Source of the DNA: Rhizobium tropici CIAT 899
GTDB lineage: Bacteria; Pseudomonadota; Alphaproteobacteria; Rhizobiales; Rhizobiaceae
DNA: 64,000 bases
Assembly: GCF_000330885.1 (NCBI RefSeq)
Contig: NC_020059.1
Span: forward strand, 981,001-1,045,000
Reading direction: 5' to 3'
The notes beneath the pieces are model-generated. The model worked only from the letters and a program-made list of their open reading frames with translations, did no database searches and was not told the DNA's origin. Positions 27,072 through 36,888 of the stretch are shown one piece after another. The first letter of the stretch is position 1. Each line of letters opens with the position of its first letter. A program made the position numbers and the translations under genes.

Positions 27072-27518
27072 ATGATTACTCAGAAAGCAAAATATGCGCT
27101 GCGGGCGCTGTCTGCCTTGGCCCAATCCGAGGCGGGTGAGCCAATGATGATTTCCGACATCGCCGCCCAGCAAAAGATCCCGAAGAAATTCCTCGAACAG
27201 ATCCTTCTCGACCTGAAGCATCAGGGTATCGTCATCAGCCGCCGCGGCAAGCAGGGCGGCTATCTCCTGCGCAAGCCGGCAAACGAAATCACCTTCGGCG
27301 AAATCCTGCGGGTCATCGACGGGCCGCTGGCGCCGCTGCCCTGTCTGTCACTGACAGCCTATCGCCGCTGCGACGATTGCGACGGCGAGCAGACTTGCGA
27401 AATCCGCCACGTCTTTGCCCGGGTGGCGGACGCGACCCGCAAGGTGTTGTTCTCGACGACCATCGCCGATGCCATCGCTCAGCCGGAGGACGCAGAAGTT
27501 GCCAGGCTGATGGCCTGA
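27072..27518 (+). CDS. Rrf2-family transcriptional regulator, probable sulfur regulator
   Basis: A 148-residue winged-helix protein. I start at ATG 27072 (MITQKAKYALRAL), the usual Rrf2 start. The DNA-binding part includes ISDIAAQQKIPKKFLEQILLDLKHQGIVISRRGKQGGYLL. A Cys group follows (PCLSLTAYRRCDDCDGEQTCEIRHVF), which could bind an Fe-S cluster or sense redox state. It is divergent from cysHDN, so control of sulfate assimilation, like CymR or IscR-type relatives, is likely but unproven. Confidence 0.88.
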   Translation: MITQKAKYALRALSALAQSEAGEPMMISDIAAQQKIPKKFLEQILLDLKHQGIVISRRGKQGGYLLRKPANEITFGEILRVIDGPLAPLPCLSLTAYRRCDDCDGEQTCEIRHVFARVADATRKVLFSTTIADAIAQPEDAEVARLMA

Positions 27519-27575
27519 CGGATCAGGTCAAAGGGAACTCACGGTCTTCCCTGCGGGCTCGCAGCGCTTCGACAA

Positions 27576-28967
27576 TCAGTGGGCGGGGTGTTCCTCGCCG
27601 CCTTCCTTTTCCATGGCGCGCCGGGCGCGGATCGCCGCTGCGATGAAGACGCGGGACAGGCCATGATATAAGGGCTCGCGCGACAGCAGCCGCGAGGTCA
27701 CATAGCCGATCATCGATACAGCCATGATCGGGATGACGGCCTGATGATCGCCGGTCATTTCGAGGATGATGACGAAGGCGGTCATCGGTGCCTGAACCAC
27801 GCCGGCGAAATAGCCGGCCATGCCTAGGATCGCCGCAAGAGCAATGCTGCCACCGACAAGCGTGCCGACCGTGCTGCCGAAGCCGGCGCCGACGGCAAGC
27901 GAAGGCGCGAAAATGCCGCCGGGAATGCCTGATATCATCGACAGGAAGCTTGCCAGTAGCTTCTCGACGAAGAAGAGCAGCGGCGGGGCATGTCCTTCCA
28001 CGGCGCCGCGGGCTTGCTCGTAACCGGTGCCGAAGGTCTGGCCGCCGGAGAGCACGCCGACAGCGGCAACGACAAGACCGCAGAGGCCGGCAAGGATCAG
28101 CATGCGTTTCAGCGGCTGCGGCTGTGCCCAACGGCGGATGCGGATGCCGGCATAGAGCGCCAATCCGCTGAAGGTGGCGCCGAGCGCGCCGCCGCCGACC
28201 CCACAGATCAGCATGACGATCCAGTCCCGAAACATTGTCGGGGCGGCATCGGCCGTGCCGAAATAATTGTAGCTGCCGGAAAGTCCGAGCGCGGCAAGGC
28301 CGGAAAGGATGACGGCCGTCAGGACCAGGCCGTTGGCACGTGATTCATAGGTGCGGCTCATCTCCTCGATGGCAAAGACGATGCCGGCAAGCGGCGTGTT
28401 GAAGGCGGCGGCGATGCCGGCGGCCGAGCCGGCAAGAATCAGCCCCTTCGCCTGCGCCATGCCGCCGAAGCGGGCAACCGCCAGCATGAAGGAGGCGCCG
28501 ACCTGCACGGTTGGTCCCTCGCGGCCGATCGAGGCGCCGCTGAGCAACCCCAATATGGTCAGCACGATCTTACCGAAAGCGAGCCTGAGCGAGAGGAGCT
28601 TCGTGCGGTCCTCGTCATGATGCAGATGTCGCGCGGCAATCGCCTGCGGAATGCCGCTCCCTTGCGAATTGGGAAACAAGGTCGTGGCGAGATAGGCTGA
28701 TAGCACAAAGCCAAGCGGCGTCAGCACGAGCGGCAGCAGCCATGTCCATTCTCCCGAATGGGTCACGCCCGTGAAAGTCCGCTGCGCCAGATCGGCCAGC
28801 TTGGCAAAGCCGACACTGATGACGCCGATCGCGAGAGCACCTGTCCAGAACACCAGGCGCGGCCGCCAGAGGTTGAAGGAGCCCCAGATGACACGGGAAC
28901 GGCGGAGCAGCTTGGACTTGCGGTAGATGGGGGGCATGGGACGTGTGACCGTTATGTTGACCCGCAT
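27576..28967 (-). CDS. ClC-family chloride channel/transporter
   Basis: An integral membrane anion channel or H+/Cl- exchanger of about 463 residues from ATG 28967 (AAAAAGG close upstream; 28937 is an alternative start). The selectivity-filter blocks are GSGIPQAI, GREGP (the gating Glu) and GGIFAPSLAVGAGFG. About ten or more hydrophobic helices are present, with no C-terminal CBS pair. The frame is open up to 29225 but that part is Arg-rich and not ClC-like. It converges on the Rrf2 gene. Confidence 0.93.
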   Translation of the reverse strand: MRVNITVTRPMPPIYRKSKLLRRSRVIWGSFNLWRPRLVFWTGALAIGVISVGFAKLADLAQRTFTGVTHSGEWTWLLPLVLTPLGFVLSAYLATTLFPNSQGSGIPQAIAARHLHHDEDRTKLLSLRLAFGKIVLTILGLLSGASIGREGPTVQVGASFMLAVARFGGMAQAKGLILAGSAAGIAAAFNTPLAGIVFAIEEMSRTYESRANGLVLTAVILSGLAALGLSGSYNYFGTADAAPTMFRDWIVMLICGVGGGALGATFSGLALYAGIRIRRWAQPQPLKRMLILAGLCGLVVAAVGVLSGGQTFGTGYEQARGAVEGHAPPLLFFVEKLLASFLSMISGIPGGIFAPSLAVGAGFGSTVGTLVGGSIALAAILGMAGYFAGVVQAPMTAFVIILEMTGDHQAVIPIMAVSMIGYVTSRLLSREPLYHGLSRVFIAAAIRARRAMEKEGGEEHPAH

Positions 28968-29071
28968 GCCTTTTTGGAGGCATTTTTCCGGGCCGCTCGC
29001 CTCGTGGGGAGAATTGCGATATCGATCTTTCTTACAGAATTTCCTTTTGCGGCCAAGGCTTAATCCACGTG

Positions 29072-29099
29072 TTGACCGTTTCGGGCGATCGAATAGAAT
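29072..29099 (+). promoter_or_regulatory. Predicted promoter of the toxin-antitoxin pair
   Basis: TTGACC (29072-29077) and TAGAAT (29094-29099) are separated by 16 bases. The box ends 32 bases before the antitoxin ATG. An ATTGCAAT palindrome (29108-29115) between promoter and start could be an autoregulatory site. Confidence 0.6.
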
Positions 29100-29131
29100 G
29101 TATCGTAATTGCAATGCAAAGGAGCCGATGA

Positions 29132-29404
29132 ATGAAATCCGCTTCCATACCCCCCTTGAGGGTTGATCCCGCCTTGCGCGCCGCTGCTGAAAGCGTGCTG
29201 CGAGAGGGCGAAACCTTATCGGCATTTGTGGAAAGTTCGCTGCGTGCGCAGATTGAACACCGCCGAACGAGGACCGAATTCATCGCTCGCGGCCTTGCTG
29301 CGCGGGAGGATGCAAGGAAAACAGGCGTGTATCATAGCGCTGACGACGTGCTGGGAATGCTGAAGCGCAAACTTGAAGCTGCAAAAGCGTCCGGACGAAA
29401 ATGA
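29132..29404 (+). CDS. Antitoxin of a RelE/ParE-type system (YlcI/YnfO-like)
   Basis: A 90-residue protein preceded by AAAGGAG at a good distance. The N-terminal half (LRVDPALRAAAESVLREGETLSAFVESSLRAQIEHRR) has the ribbon-helix-helix style of small DNA-binding antitoxins. The C-terminal half (GVYHSADDVLGMLKRKLEAAK) would bind the toxin. It overlaps the toxin gene by four bases (ATGA), the usual order of antitoxin first. Confidence 0.8.
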   Translation: MKSASIPPLRVDPALRAAAESVLREGETLSAFVESSLRAQIEHRRTRTEFIARGLAAREDARKTGVYHSADDVLGMLKRKLEAAKASGRK

Positions 29405-29700
29405 CGTTTGCGGTGCGTTACTCCCAAGGCGCGCTCGATGATCTCGAACGACTCTATGATTATCTCCTAGTGAGAGACATCGAGCTTGCGGAAAAGGCCT
29501 ACCAAGCAATCGCCAAGGCAACGGAATTTCTGGAGAGTTTCCCATTCAGTTGCCGCAAAGCGTCAGCGGACAACGCATTTCTCCGCGAACTCGTTATCCC
29601 TTTTGGTTCGTCCGGTTATGTCGCGCTATTCGAGATTGAAGATAGTAAGACAGTGACGATATTGGCGATCAGGCATCAGCGGGAAGAAGACTATCACTGA
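29401..29700 (+). CDS. RelE/ParE-family toxin
   Basis: A 99-residue protein of the RelE/ParE fold: FAVRYSQGALDDLERLYDYL at the N-terminus, a helix pair, then FLRELVIPFGSSGYVALFEIEDSKTVTILAIRHQREEDYH, which is the ParE-like C-terminal sheet ending in IRHxREEDY. ParE members poison gyrase and RelE members cleave mRNA; the ending favours ParE-like. No disruption is seen, so the pair appears intact. Confidence 0.86.
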   Translation: MTFAVRYSQGALDDLERLYDYLLVRDIELAEKAYQAIAKATEFLESFPFSCRKASADNAFLRELVIPFGSSGYVALFEIEDSKTVTILAIRHQREEDYH

Positions 29701-29712
29701 TGCCCGCCAATC

Positions 29713-31362
29713 CTACCGATCACTCATCTCCCACCGCGGATTAACCCACGGCTCCTGGTTCGAGCGCGCAAGCCGCGGCTTGCCGAGAATATGGTCGGCG
29801 GCCTTTTCGCCGGTCATGATCGAGGGGCCGTTCAGGTTGCCGTAGGTGACGTGCGGGAAGATCGAGCTGTCGGCAACACGAAGGCCATCGACACCGATAA
29901 CGCGGGTGTCGGGATCGACCACCGCCATCGGATCGTCCTTCGAGCCCATCTTGCAGGTGCCGCAGGGATGATAGGCGCTTTCCAGATGTTCGCGCAGGAA
30001 GGCATCGATCTGGTCGTCGGTCTGAATATTCGCCCCTGGCTGGATTTCCGTGCCCCGGTAATCGTCGAAGGCCTTCTGCCCGAAGATCTCGCGGGTGAGG
30101 CGAACGCAGTGACGGAATTTCTCCCAGTCTTCCGGATGGCTCATATAGTTGAAGCGGATCACCGGATCGGCCTTCGGGTCGGAGGAGCGCAGCGTCACGT
30201 TCCCACGCGATTTCGACAGGTTATAGCCGACATGCACCTGGAAGCCGTGGCTCTTGGCCGCCGCCTTGCCGTCATAGCTGATGGCGACAGGCAGGAAGTG
30301 ATACTGGATATCCGGCTGTTTGACGCCGGGCGCCGAACGCAGGAAGGCGCAGGCTTCGAACTGGTTCGAGGTGCCGAGCCCTTTCTTGAAGAACAGCCAC
30401 TGCGCACCGGCAATGCCCTGCATGTACCAGGGCAGCCAGGAATAGAGTGACACCGGCTTCAGGCTTGTCTGCTGGAAATAGAATTCCATATGGTCCTGCA
30501 GGTTGGCGCCGACGCCGGGCCGGTCGGCCTTAACCTCGATCCCCATGTCGCGCAGATGCTGCCCAGGCCCGATGCCTGACAGCATCAGCAGCTTCGGCGA
30601 ATTGAACGAGGAGGCGGAGACGATCACCTCGCGGTTTGCCTTGATGATCTCGATCTTGCCGTCCCGCTCGACTTCAACACCGGTCGCGCGGCCGTTTTCG
30701 ATGACGATCTTGCGGGCAAAGCAACGGACGAGCTCGACATTCGGTCGCTTCAAGGCAGGCTTGAGATAGGCAGTCGCCGCAGACCAGCGCCGGCCCATCC
30801 AGGTCGTCTGCTCCATCAGGCCGAAGCCTTCCTGCTTGCTGCCGTTATAATCCTCGGTCGCCTCGAAGCCCGCCTGCTTGCCCGCCTCGATGAAAGCGTG
30901 AAAGAGCGGGTTGCGCGCATCGCCCCGGCGCACATGCAGCGGGCCGTTCGTGCCCCGCCAACCCTCTTCGCCCCCATGCGAATGTTCCATCCGCTTGAAG
31001 TAGGGCAGCACGTCGGCATACGCCCAGCCTTGGGCTCCGAGCTCTTCCCAGCGGTTGAAATCCTCCGCATGGCCACGCACATAGACCATGCCGTTGATCG
31101 AGGAGGACCCGCCGATCACCTTGCCGCGCGGGGCGGTGATGCGGCGGTTGTTGAGCTGCGGTTCCGGCTCGGAGAGATAGCCCCAATTGTAGCGATCCAT
31201 GCTCATTGGCCAGGCAAGGGCGGCTGGCATCTGGATGAACGGCCCGAAGTCGCTGCCGCCGAATTCCAGAACGATAACGGAATGCTTGCCGTCTTCCGAC
31301 AGGCGGTAAGCCATGGCGGAGCCGGCCGAACCCGAGCCGACGATGACGAAATCTGCTTGCAT
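29713..31362 (-). CDS. betA: Choline dehydrogenase
   Basis: FAD-dependent GMC oxidoreductase that oxidises choline to betaine aldehyde at the membrane. It has 549 residues from ATG 31362 ([23 protein letters not shown], the FAD-binding GxGxxG). [15 protein letters not shown] and the GMC signature blocks are present, with HPCGTCKMG and [22 protein letters not shown] at the C-terminus carrying the catalytic His region. It is last in betI-betB-betA, separated from betB by a palindromic repeat. The product pathway gives the osmoprotectant glycine betaine. Confidence 0.96.
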   Translation of the reverse strand: MQADFVIVGSGSAGSAMAYRLSEDGKHSVIVLEFGGSDFGPFIQMPAALAWPMSMDRYNWGYLSEPEPQLNNRRITAPRGKVIGGSSSINGMVYVRGHAEDFNRWEELGAQGWAYADVLPYFKRMEHSHGGEEGWRGTNGPLHVRRGDARNPLFHAFIEAGKQAGFEATEDYNGSKQEGFGLMEQTTWMGRRWSAATAYLKPALKRPNVELVRCFARKIVIENGRATGVEVERDGKIEIIKANREVIVSASSFNSPKLLMLSGIGPGQHLRDMGIEVKADRPGVGANLQDHMEFYFQQTSLKPVSLYSWLPWYMQGIAGAQWLFFKKGLGTSNQFEACAFLRSAPGVKQPDIQYHFLPVAISYDGKAAAKSHGFQVHVGYNLSKSRGNVTLRSSDPKADPVIRFNYMSHPEDWEKFRHCVRLTREIFGQKAFDDYRGTEIQPGANIQTDDQIDAFLREHLESAYHPCGTCKMGSKDDPMAVVDPDTRVIGVDGLRVADSSIFPHVTYGNLNGPSIMTGEKAADHILGKPRLARSNQEPWVNPRWEMSDR

Positions 31363-31399
31363 GACATGTGCTCCAGGTGGCAACAGGCGTAAATCGAAG

Positions 31400-31530
31400 G
31401 GTCTACACCCTCCCCTTGAGGGGGAGGGTCGGCCGCAGGCCGGGGTGGGGTGATTGTTGCTATACGCGTTGCGGCTGGTAACCCCCACCCGCCGCTTTGC
31501 GGCGACCTCCCCCCTCAAGGGGGAGGTGGA
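31400..31530. repeat. Palindromic mosaic repeat between betB and betA
   Basis: Three hairpins in 125 bp: ACCCTCCCC/GGGGAGGGT (31407-31415 with 31421-31429), GCCGC-TTT-GCGGC (31491-31503) and ACCTCCCCC/GGGGGAGGT (31505-31513 with 31519-31527). The inner parts GGGGTGGGG and CCCCCACCC can pair over distance. It is of the same style as the repeat at 9404-9600 and sits inside the bet operon, leaving the genes themselves intact. Confidence 0.78.
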
Positions 31531-33000
31531 TCAATAAGGCGCCTGTACCGGCCCCATGCCGACATAGACGGTCTTCAATTCCGAATAGTGCTCCAGCGCC
31601 GCCAGAGAATTCTCGCGACCGAAGCCGGATTGCTTGGAGCCGCCGAAGGGGATTTCGACCGGGCAGAGATTGTATGTGTTGATCCAGAGCGTGCCTGCCT
31701 CGAGCTGGTCGACCACGCGGTGGGCGCGGGTGAGATCGGCTGTGAAGACGCCGCCGGAAAGGCCGAATTCGGTCGCATTGGCGCGGGCGATCACTTCGGC
31801 CTCGTCATCGAAATCGAGAACGCACATGACCGGCCCAAAAATCTCCTCGCGCGCGATCGTCATGTCGTCAGTGACGTCGGCAAAAACGGTCGGTTGGATG
31901 TAATAGCCTTCACCGGAGACATTGTTCGGGATGCCGCCCCCGGTCAGCAGCATCGCGCCCTCGGCCTTGCCCTTTTCGATATAAGAAAGCACCTTCTCGC
32001 GCTGCGCCCAGGAGACCATCGGACCGATCTGTGTTGCCTCGTCCATCGGGTCGCCGATGAGCATGGCGTCTGTGCGGGCCTTCAGTCGCTTCAGGAATTC
32101 AGACTTGATCTTGCGGTTGACGAAAACGCGGGTGCCGTTCGAGCAGACCTGGCCGGTCGAATAGAAGTTGCCGAGCATCGCGCCGCCGATGGCGCTGTCG
32201 ATATCGGCATCCTCGAAAACGATCAGCGGCGACTTGCCGCCGAGCTCCATGGTGACATGCTTGAGATTGCCGGCGGCCGAAGCCGCCACCTTGCGGCCGG
32301 TCGGCACCGAGCCCGTCAGCGATACCTTCGCCACGTCGGGATGGTTGATGAGCAGCGGTCCTGTTTCGCGGTCTCCCTGGATGACATTGTAGAGCCCCTT
32401 CGGCAGACCGGCCTCGATGAGGATTTCAGCGATCTTCAGTGCGCCGAGCGGCGTGTTTTCCGAAGGCTTGAACACCATGGCGTTGCCGGCGACCAGTGCC
32501 GGCGCGCCTTTCCAGCAGGCGATCTGCTGCGGGTAGTTCCATGCGCCGATGCCGACGCAGACGCCGAGCGGCACGCGCTTGGTATAGGCGAAATCGCCGC
32601 CGAGCGGGATATAGGAGCCGTTGAGGCCGGCCGCCGCGATGCCGCCGAAGAATTCGAAGCTGTCTGCGCCCGAAGTCGGGTCGGCGACGATGGTTTCCTG
32701 GATCGGCTTGCCCGTATCCAGCGTCTCCAGTTCAGAAAGCTCGCGGTTACGCTCGCGCATGATGTCGGCCGCCCGCTTCAGGATGCGACCGCGCGCCGTC
32801 GGGCTCATGGCGGCCCATTCGGGCTGCGCACACTTGGCAGCCGCGATCGCCTTTTCGACGATGGCAGGCGTTGCCGCGTGCAGGCGGGCGATCACCTCGC
32901 CGGTCGCCGGATAGATGCTTTCGATAAGAGTGCCGTCGGTGTCCTCGACATATTCCCCGTCGATGAAATGCGAGGCGGTTGGCTGGGCTTTGAGGGTCAT
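31531..33000 (-). CDS. betB: Betaine-aldehyde dehydrogenase
   Basis: NAD(P)+-dependent aldehyde dehydrogenase that converts betaine aldehyde to glycine betaine. It has 489 residues. The catalytic Glu lies in [11 protein letters not shown], the catalytic Cys in [14 protein letters not shown], and the cofactor region in [22 protein letters not shown]. The end ([11 protein letters not shown]) lies next to the repeat. Its start overlaps the betI stop (ATGA), so translation is coupled. Confidence 0.97.
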   Translation of the reverse strand: MTLKAQPTASHFIDGEYVEDTDGTLIESIYPATGEVIARLHAATPAIVEKAIAAAKCAQPEWAAMSPTARGRILKRAADIMRERNRELSELETLDTGKPIQETIVADPTSGADSFEFFGGIAAAGLNGSYIPLGGDFAYTKRVPLGVCVGIGAWNYPQQIACWKGAPALVAGNAMVFKPSENTPLGALKIAEILIEAGLPKGLYNVIQGDRETGPLLINHPDVAKVSLTGSVPTGRKVAASAAGNLKHVTMELGGKSPLIVFEDADIDSAIGGAMLGNFYSTGQVCSNGTRVFVNRKIKSEFLKRLKARTDAMLIGDPMDEATQIGPMVSWAQREKVLSYIEKGKAEGAMLLTGGGIPNNVSGEGYYIQPTVFADVTDDMTIAREEIFGPVMCVLDFDDEAEVIARANATEFGLSGGVFTADLTRAHRVVDQLEAGTLWINTYNLCPVEIPFGGSKQSGFGRENSLAALEHYSELKTVYVGMGPVQAPY

Positions 33001-33611
33001 GTTTCAGTCCTTTGAACGGCGGCCTCTCTGGAAAGCGGCGCAAGCAGTGAATTGATGTAATCTTCCGTAAGCGCGATCGAAGCCTTGATGCTGATCGGCG
33101 CTGATCTCAGACTTTGACGGATATAAAGGCCGTCGATCATCGCGGCAGCGCCTTCGGCGATGCGTTCTGCGTCTTCCTCCGGACATAGAGCCTTGAGATT
33201 GGCAAGCAGGTTGGAGCGCAGCCGTCTCGCGTAGATGACGAGAAAGCGGCGCGTCTCTTCCGAGCGCTGCGCCTCGGCATAGAAGGCGAGCCATGCCGCG
33301 ATCGTTTCCGGCGCAAACTGGTCGGCCTGGAAACTGACGCGGATGACGGCGGAAAGCTTTTCGCGGGGTGTCGTGGCGGCCCGAAGCGCCGTCACGACGC
33401 TGTCGCGCAGCCGCTGTAGATGCACGCGGACGGTTTCGATCAGCAGCTGTTCCTTGCTGCCGAAATAGTGATGCGCAAGGGCGGGGGAAACGCCGGCCTG
33501 CTTGGCAATTTCGGACATGGTGACGGTCAGCGAGCCGTGATCGCCGATCACGCGCATCGCAGCATCCACCAGCGCCTTTCGGCGCACCGGTTCCATTCCG
33601 ACTTTCGGCAT
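32997..33611 (-). CDS. betI: TetR-family choline-responsive repressor BetI
   Basis: A 204-residue TetR regulator. I start at ATG 33611 ([28 protein letters not shown]), which matches the BetI N-terminus. The helix-turn-helix is [28 protein letters not shown]. The C-terminal ligand domain fits choline binding in known BetI. It is first in the bet operon and an inverted repeat suited to it lies 36-55 bp upstream. Confidence 0.95.
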   Translation of the reverse strand: MPKVGMEPVRRKALVDAAMRVIGDHGSLTVTMSEIAKQAGVSPALAHHYFGSKEQLLIETVRVHLQRLRDSVVTALRAATTPREKLSAVIRVSFQADQFAPETIAAWLAFYAEAQRSEETRRFLVIYARRLRSNLLANLKALCPEEDAERIAEGAAAMIDGLYIRQSLRSAPISIKASIALTEDYINSLLAPLSREAAVQRTET

Positions 33612-33646
33612 TGCGTCAATCCCCAAGACTGAAGAGGAGTGTATTT

Positions 33647-33666
33647 TTGATTGACTGATCAATCAA
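33647..33666. promoter_or_regulatory. Candidate BetI operator
   Basis: An 8-bp inverted repeat (TTGATTGA at 33647-33654 and TCAATCAA at 33659-33666) around a 4-base centre, upstream of betI. Size and position suit a TetR-type repressor; assignment to BetI is inferred from location. Confidence 0.65.
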
Positions 33667-33765
33667 TAAAAAAATCACGTCGCCAGCCCTCCCTTGGGAA
33701 AAATCCGCAACCTCTTTCCGCAAAGCATTTCTGTGCCATACTTCCGAAGAGGAGGAGGTGCAGTC

Positions 33766-34314
33766 ATGGTCGATATTCTTGATGAAGTTCCCCCATCCGC
33801 GATGCGCGACAAATGGGGATGGTTCCTCGGGCTCGGGATCTTGCTGCTGATCTGCGGCGGCATCGCCCTTGGCAATCTGTTCATCGCCACGGTGGCTTCG
33901 GTCTATTATGTCGGCATGCTGATGCTGATCGGCGGCATCGTGCATCTGGCCCATGCCTTTCAGGTAAGGGGCTGGGAGCACATTTTGTTCTGGGTTCTCA
34001 GCGGCCTGCTCTATACGGTTGCCGGCGTGCTTGCCTTCGCTAATCCACTATTGGCGTCGGAAGCCTTGACCCTGTTCCTCGCCATCGCACTGCTCATCGC
34101 CGGCACCTTTCGCGTCTGGGTCGGCCGCAAGCTGAAGCCGGAGCGTGGTTGGGTCTGGATTGTCATCGGCGGCCTTGCAACCGCCGCCGCCGGCATTGCC
34201 ATTGCAGTTGGCTGGCCGGTCAACAGCCTCTGGATTCTTGGCCTTTTCCTGGCCTTTGACCTGATTTTCCAAGGATGGACGCTGGTGGCCTTCGGCCTTG
34301 TGCTTAGGCGGTAG
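33766..34314 (+). CDS. HdeD-family (DUF308) membrane protein
   Basis: A 182-residue inner-membrane protein with six hydrophobic helices, the layout of HdeD/DUF308 proteins. The first follows MRDKWGWFLGLGILLLICGGIAL. GGAGGAGG upstream supports ATG 33766; the open frame extends upstream to 33694 but lacks a ribosome site. HdeD relatives in enteric bacteria are linked to acid resistance; the role here is unknown. It is a single gene. Confidence 0.85.
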   Translation: MVDILDEVPPSAMRDKWGWFLGLGILLLICGGIALGNLFIATVASVYYVGMLMLIGGIVHLAHAFQVRGWEHILFWVLSGLLYTVAGVLAFANPLLASEALTLFLAIALLIAGTFRVWVGRKLKPERGWVWIVIGGLATAAAGIAIAVGWPVNSLWILGLFLAFDLIFQGWTLVAFGLVLRR

Positions 34315-34541
34315 GGCACCGCCCGAAAGGGGTAACGGACTGCTACTTTTTGACAAGGAGCGTGAGCGGCGTTACTCTTAGGGCCTCTGCCATGTCGGGC
34401 AGAACGGCGTTGCGTTGATGTAACGACAGTATCTTCATCCGAAAGTGCGTGTGTCGATAGACATGCGTGAAGAAACTGGTCAAAGCCGCGGAACATGCTT
34501 CCAGACAAATTTCCGCTAGATAACGTCAAGGGAGGAATATC

Positions 34542-34799
34542 ATGCCGATGGTAACGGTTTCCATCTCTCCGCTTCAGGCTGCGGGCATCCGGGCAGCGGT
34601 CGACACCGGCACTTATGCCTCGAGCAGCGAAGTCGTGCGGGAAGCCCTGCGCATGTGGGATGCAGCCCGCAGGCGCGGCGACATTTGCGATGTGCCTCAT
34701 GCCGCCAACGATGGCGGGGAGACGACAAAGAGCGGCCGTTGCGTCGCCGACATGTTTGCCGACTACGAGGCGGAACGGCACTCGAGCAATCAGCACTGA
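34542..34799 (+). CDS. ParD-like antitoxin without adjacent toxin
   Basis: An 85-residue protein with GGGAGGA upstream. The first 45 residues are a ParD-type ribbon-helix-helix (VTVSISPLQAAGIRAAVDTGTYASSSEVVREALRMWDAARR). The C-terminal half (GDICDVPHAANDGGETTKSGRCVADMFADYEAERH) is unlike usual ParD toxin-binding tails and has two Cys. No ParE-like frame follows before the EAL-GGDEF gene, so it is an orphan, perhaps a stand-alone DNA-binding protein. Confidence 0.78.
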   Translation: MPMVTVSISPLQAAGIRAAVDTGTYASSSEVVREALRMWDAARRRGDICDVPHAANDGGETTKSGRCVADMFADYEAERHSSNQH

Positions 34800-34811
34800 A
34801 CCCCGCTCATC

Positions 34812-34833
34812 ACGGCAGCCTGTCGGCTGCCGT
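34812..34833. terminator. Hairpin after the ParD-like gene
   Basis: A perfect 9-bp stem with a 4-base loop (34812-34820 with 34825-34833) begins 13 bp after the stop. No T tract follows, so termination is only probable. Confidence 0.5.
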
Positions 34834-35003
34834 ATGCCGGGTCTGCGCCCCGACGAATGGTTAATATTGCTTTACCATTCATGAAACTTTCACATAGGGG
34901 AAAGGTTTCGTTGACGCTTTATGACGCATCTTCGGCCGAAAACGCGGTAAACCCAAAGTTTTACTCAAATAAATTAGATTAGAATCCGCAAGTGGAGATG
35001 GGC

Positions 35004-36809
35004 ATGTCCCTGACTGCCGCAGCCGAACCGGGCGTCTTGCGCCGATACGCCAGCGATCAGATCGTTACTCTCGCCAAACTCGTCATCGAAAATGCATTTC
35101 AGCCGATCGTGGAGGCCGGCACGGGCGCCGTTTTCGGTTATGAATCCCTCATGCGCGGCCAGGAGCGCATCGGTTTCGACAGCCCGGTCGATATCCTCGA
35201 CGAGGCCGAGCGCGGTGGCCAGCTTCTTGGGCTCGAGCAAATGGTCAGCAGCCGCGCGCTTGCGAAGTTTGCCACCCTGCCCAATATGGTTGCCGCTACG
35301 CTTTTCCTCAACCTGGATGTCCGGTTGATCCCGCAGGGCGCCGCCTTGGTCGACGGCCTGCTGCAGCATATGAGAAAGGCCAGCATCGCCCCTTCCTCCG
35401 TTTGCTTCGAATTCTCCGAACGTTTCGACAATACCGTCGTGCCGGAGTTTTCGGCGCTGGTTGCCAAGATGCGCGATGCCGGCTTCAAGCTCGCCATCGA
35501 CGACTTTGGCGTCGGTCACGGTGAAATGAAACTGCTGTCCGATTATCCGGTCGACTATCTGAAGATCGACCGGCATTTCATCGTCGATATCGATCGCAGC
35601 GCCCGCAAGCGCCATATCCTTCGAAATCTCGTCAACATCGCCCATGTCCTCGGTACGCGCGTCATCGCCGAAGGCATAGAGACCGAGGCGGAATTCCTGA
35701 CCTGCCGCGAATTCGGCGTCGATCTCGTCCAGGGCTGGTTCATTGCCCGCCCGACCGTACTGGTCAACGAGCTGAAGCCGAGCTTTCCGCATTTGCAGGA
35801 TCTCGGCAAGACGGCGCGCAACAGCCACTCGCTCGATGAAATCCTTATCCGCAAGCAGATTGAAGTGCTGCCGACCATCCGCGAGAGCGATAGTATCGAT
35901 AGCGTCTTCGAGCTCTTTCGCCGCAATCCGCGCCGAGCTTATTTCCCGGTCGTGAATGCCAATGACGAGCCGCGTGGGATCATCCACGAATACCAGCTGA
36001 AGGAATATATCTATCAGCCTTTCGGCCGCGACCTTTTGAAGAACAAGGTTTATAAACGGTCGATCTCGCATTTCGTCGAAATGGCGCCGATCGTCGGCCT
36101 CGATTCCGATGCCGATACGCTGATGACGATCTTCGCCAACATGGAAAGCAGCGATTGCCTGATCGTCACCGAAGGCACGCATTATGCGGGCATCGTCTCC
36201 GCTGCCTCTCTCATCAAGGTCATCAACGAGAAGCAGCTGAAGATTGCCCAGGACCAGAACCCCTTGACCGGCCTTCCCGGCAACAGGGCGATCCATGATT
36301 TCATGCAGAGCGCCGGCCGCGATGGTGATGAAGTCAGGCATTTCTGCTATTGCGACTTCGATAATTTCAAGCCGTTCAACGATGCCTATGGTTTCCATCT
36401 CGGCGACCATGCCATTTCGCTGTTCGCCGCATTAATGCGTCGCTATTTCTTTGCCGAGCGCCATTTCCTCGGTCATGTCGGCGGCGACGATTTCTTCATC
36501 GGTGTCACCGGCTGGAGGATGCAGGAGCTGCGCGAAGTTCTGGACCGGCTGCTTGCCGATTTCCACGCCGACGTGCTCGATCTTTACTCGGCCGAGGATC
36601 GTGCCGCAGGCCGCATTCGCGGCCACGACCGCACCGGCGCCGAGGCCGAGTTCCCACTGATGCGCTGCTCGATCGGCATCCTGCAGCTGCCGGAGGGACT
36701 GGTGATCGACAATATCAATCGCGTCAGCACCTCCATCGCCGGCATCAAGACCAAGGCGAAGGAGAGCGCTGCCGGCGTCGCATTCCTCGGTTTGGCCGAG
36801 ACGAATTGA
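35004..36809 (+). CDS. EAL-CBS-GGDEF signalling protein
   Basis: A 601-residue cytoplasmic cyclic-di-GMP protein in the unusual order EAL, CBS pair, GGDEF. I start at ATG 35004 with GGAG six bases upstream; GTG 34992 and ATG 34998 are alternatives. The EAL domain (about 25-255) has ESL at 47, Asn103, Glu136, DDFG at 166, Lys187, Glu223 and Gln243, so its phosphodiesterase residues are present. Two CBS modules lie at about 285-405. The GGDEF domain (about 418-590) has NPLTGLPGN and [12 protein letters not shown], but GGDDF (493-497) replaces GGDEF, so cyclase activity is doubtful. No membrane segment is seen. CBS modules may bind an adenine nucleotide. Confidence 0.93.
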   Translation: MSLTAAAEPGVLRRYASDQIVTLAKLVIENAFQPIVEAGTGAVFGYESLMRGQERIGFDSPVDILDEAERGGQLLGLEQMVSSRALAKFATLPNMVAATLFLNLDVRLIPQGAALVDGLLQHMRKASIAPSSVCFEFSERFDNTVVPEFSALVAKMRDAGFKLAIDDFGVGHGEMKLLSDYPVDYLKIDRHFIVDIDRSARKRHILRNLVNIAHVLGTRVIAEGIETEAEFLTCREFGVDLVQGWFIARPTVLVNELKPSFPHLQDLGKTARNSHSLDEILIRKQIEVLPTIRESDSIDSVFELFRRNPRRAYFPVVNANDEPRGIIHEYQLKEYIYQPFGRDLLKNKVYKRSISHFVEMAPIVGLDSDADTLMTIFANMESSDCLIVTEGTHYAGIVSAASLIKVINEKQLKIAQDQNPLTGLPGNRAIHDFMQSAGRDGDEVRHFCYCDFDNFKPFNDAYGFHLGDHAISLFAALMRRYFFAERHFLGHVGGDDFFIGVTGWRMQELREVLDRLLADFHADVLDLYSAEDRAAGRIRGHDRTGAEAEFPLMRCSIGILQLPEGLVIDNINRVSTSIAGIKTKAKESAAGVAFLGLAETN

Positions 36810-36888
36810 CGCCTTTCCGCCGTGCCATCTTTTCAAGCGCGCTGCGCTAAACTATCTCCACTGCTTTGCTGGGAGAGGAGATTGCACC

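Noticed and set aside
31450..33015. 521-residue open frame on the plus strand across betB
   Set aside because: Antisense to a clear aldehyde dehydrogenase, no ribosome site and no recognisable motif.
34974..36410. 478-residue open frame on the minus strand across the EAL-CBS-GGDEF gene
   Set aside because: The plus strand carries complete signalling domains; this one is a shadow.
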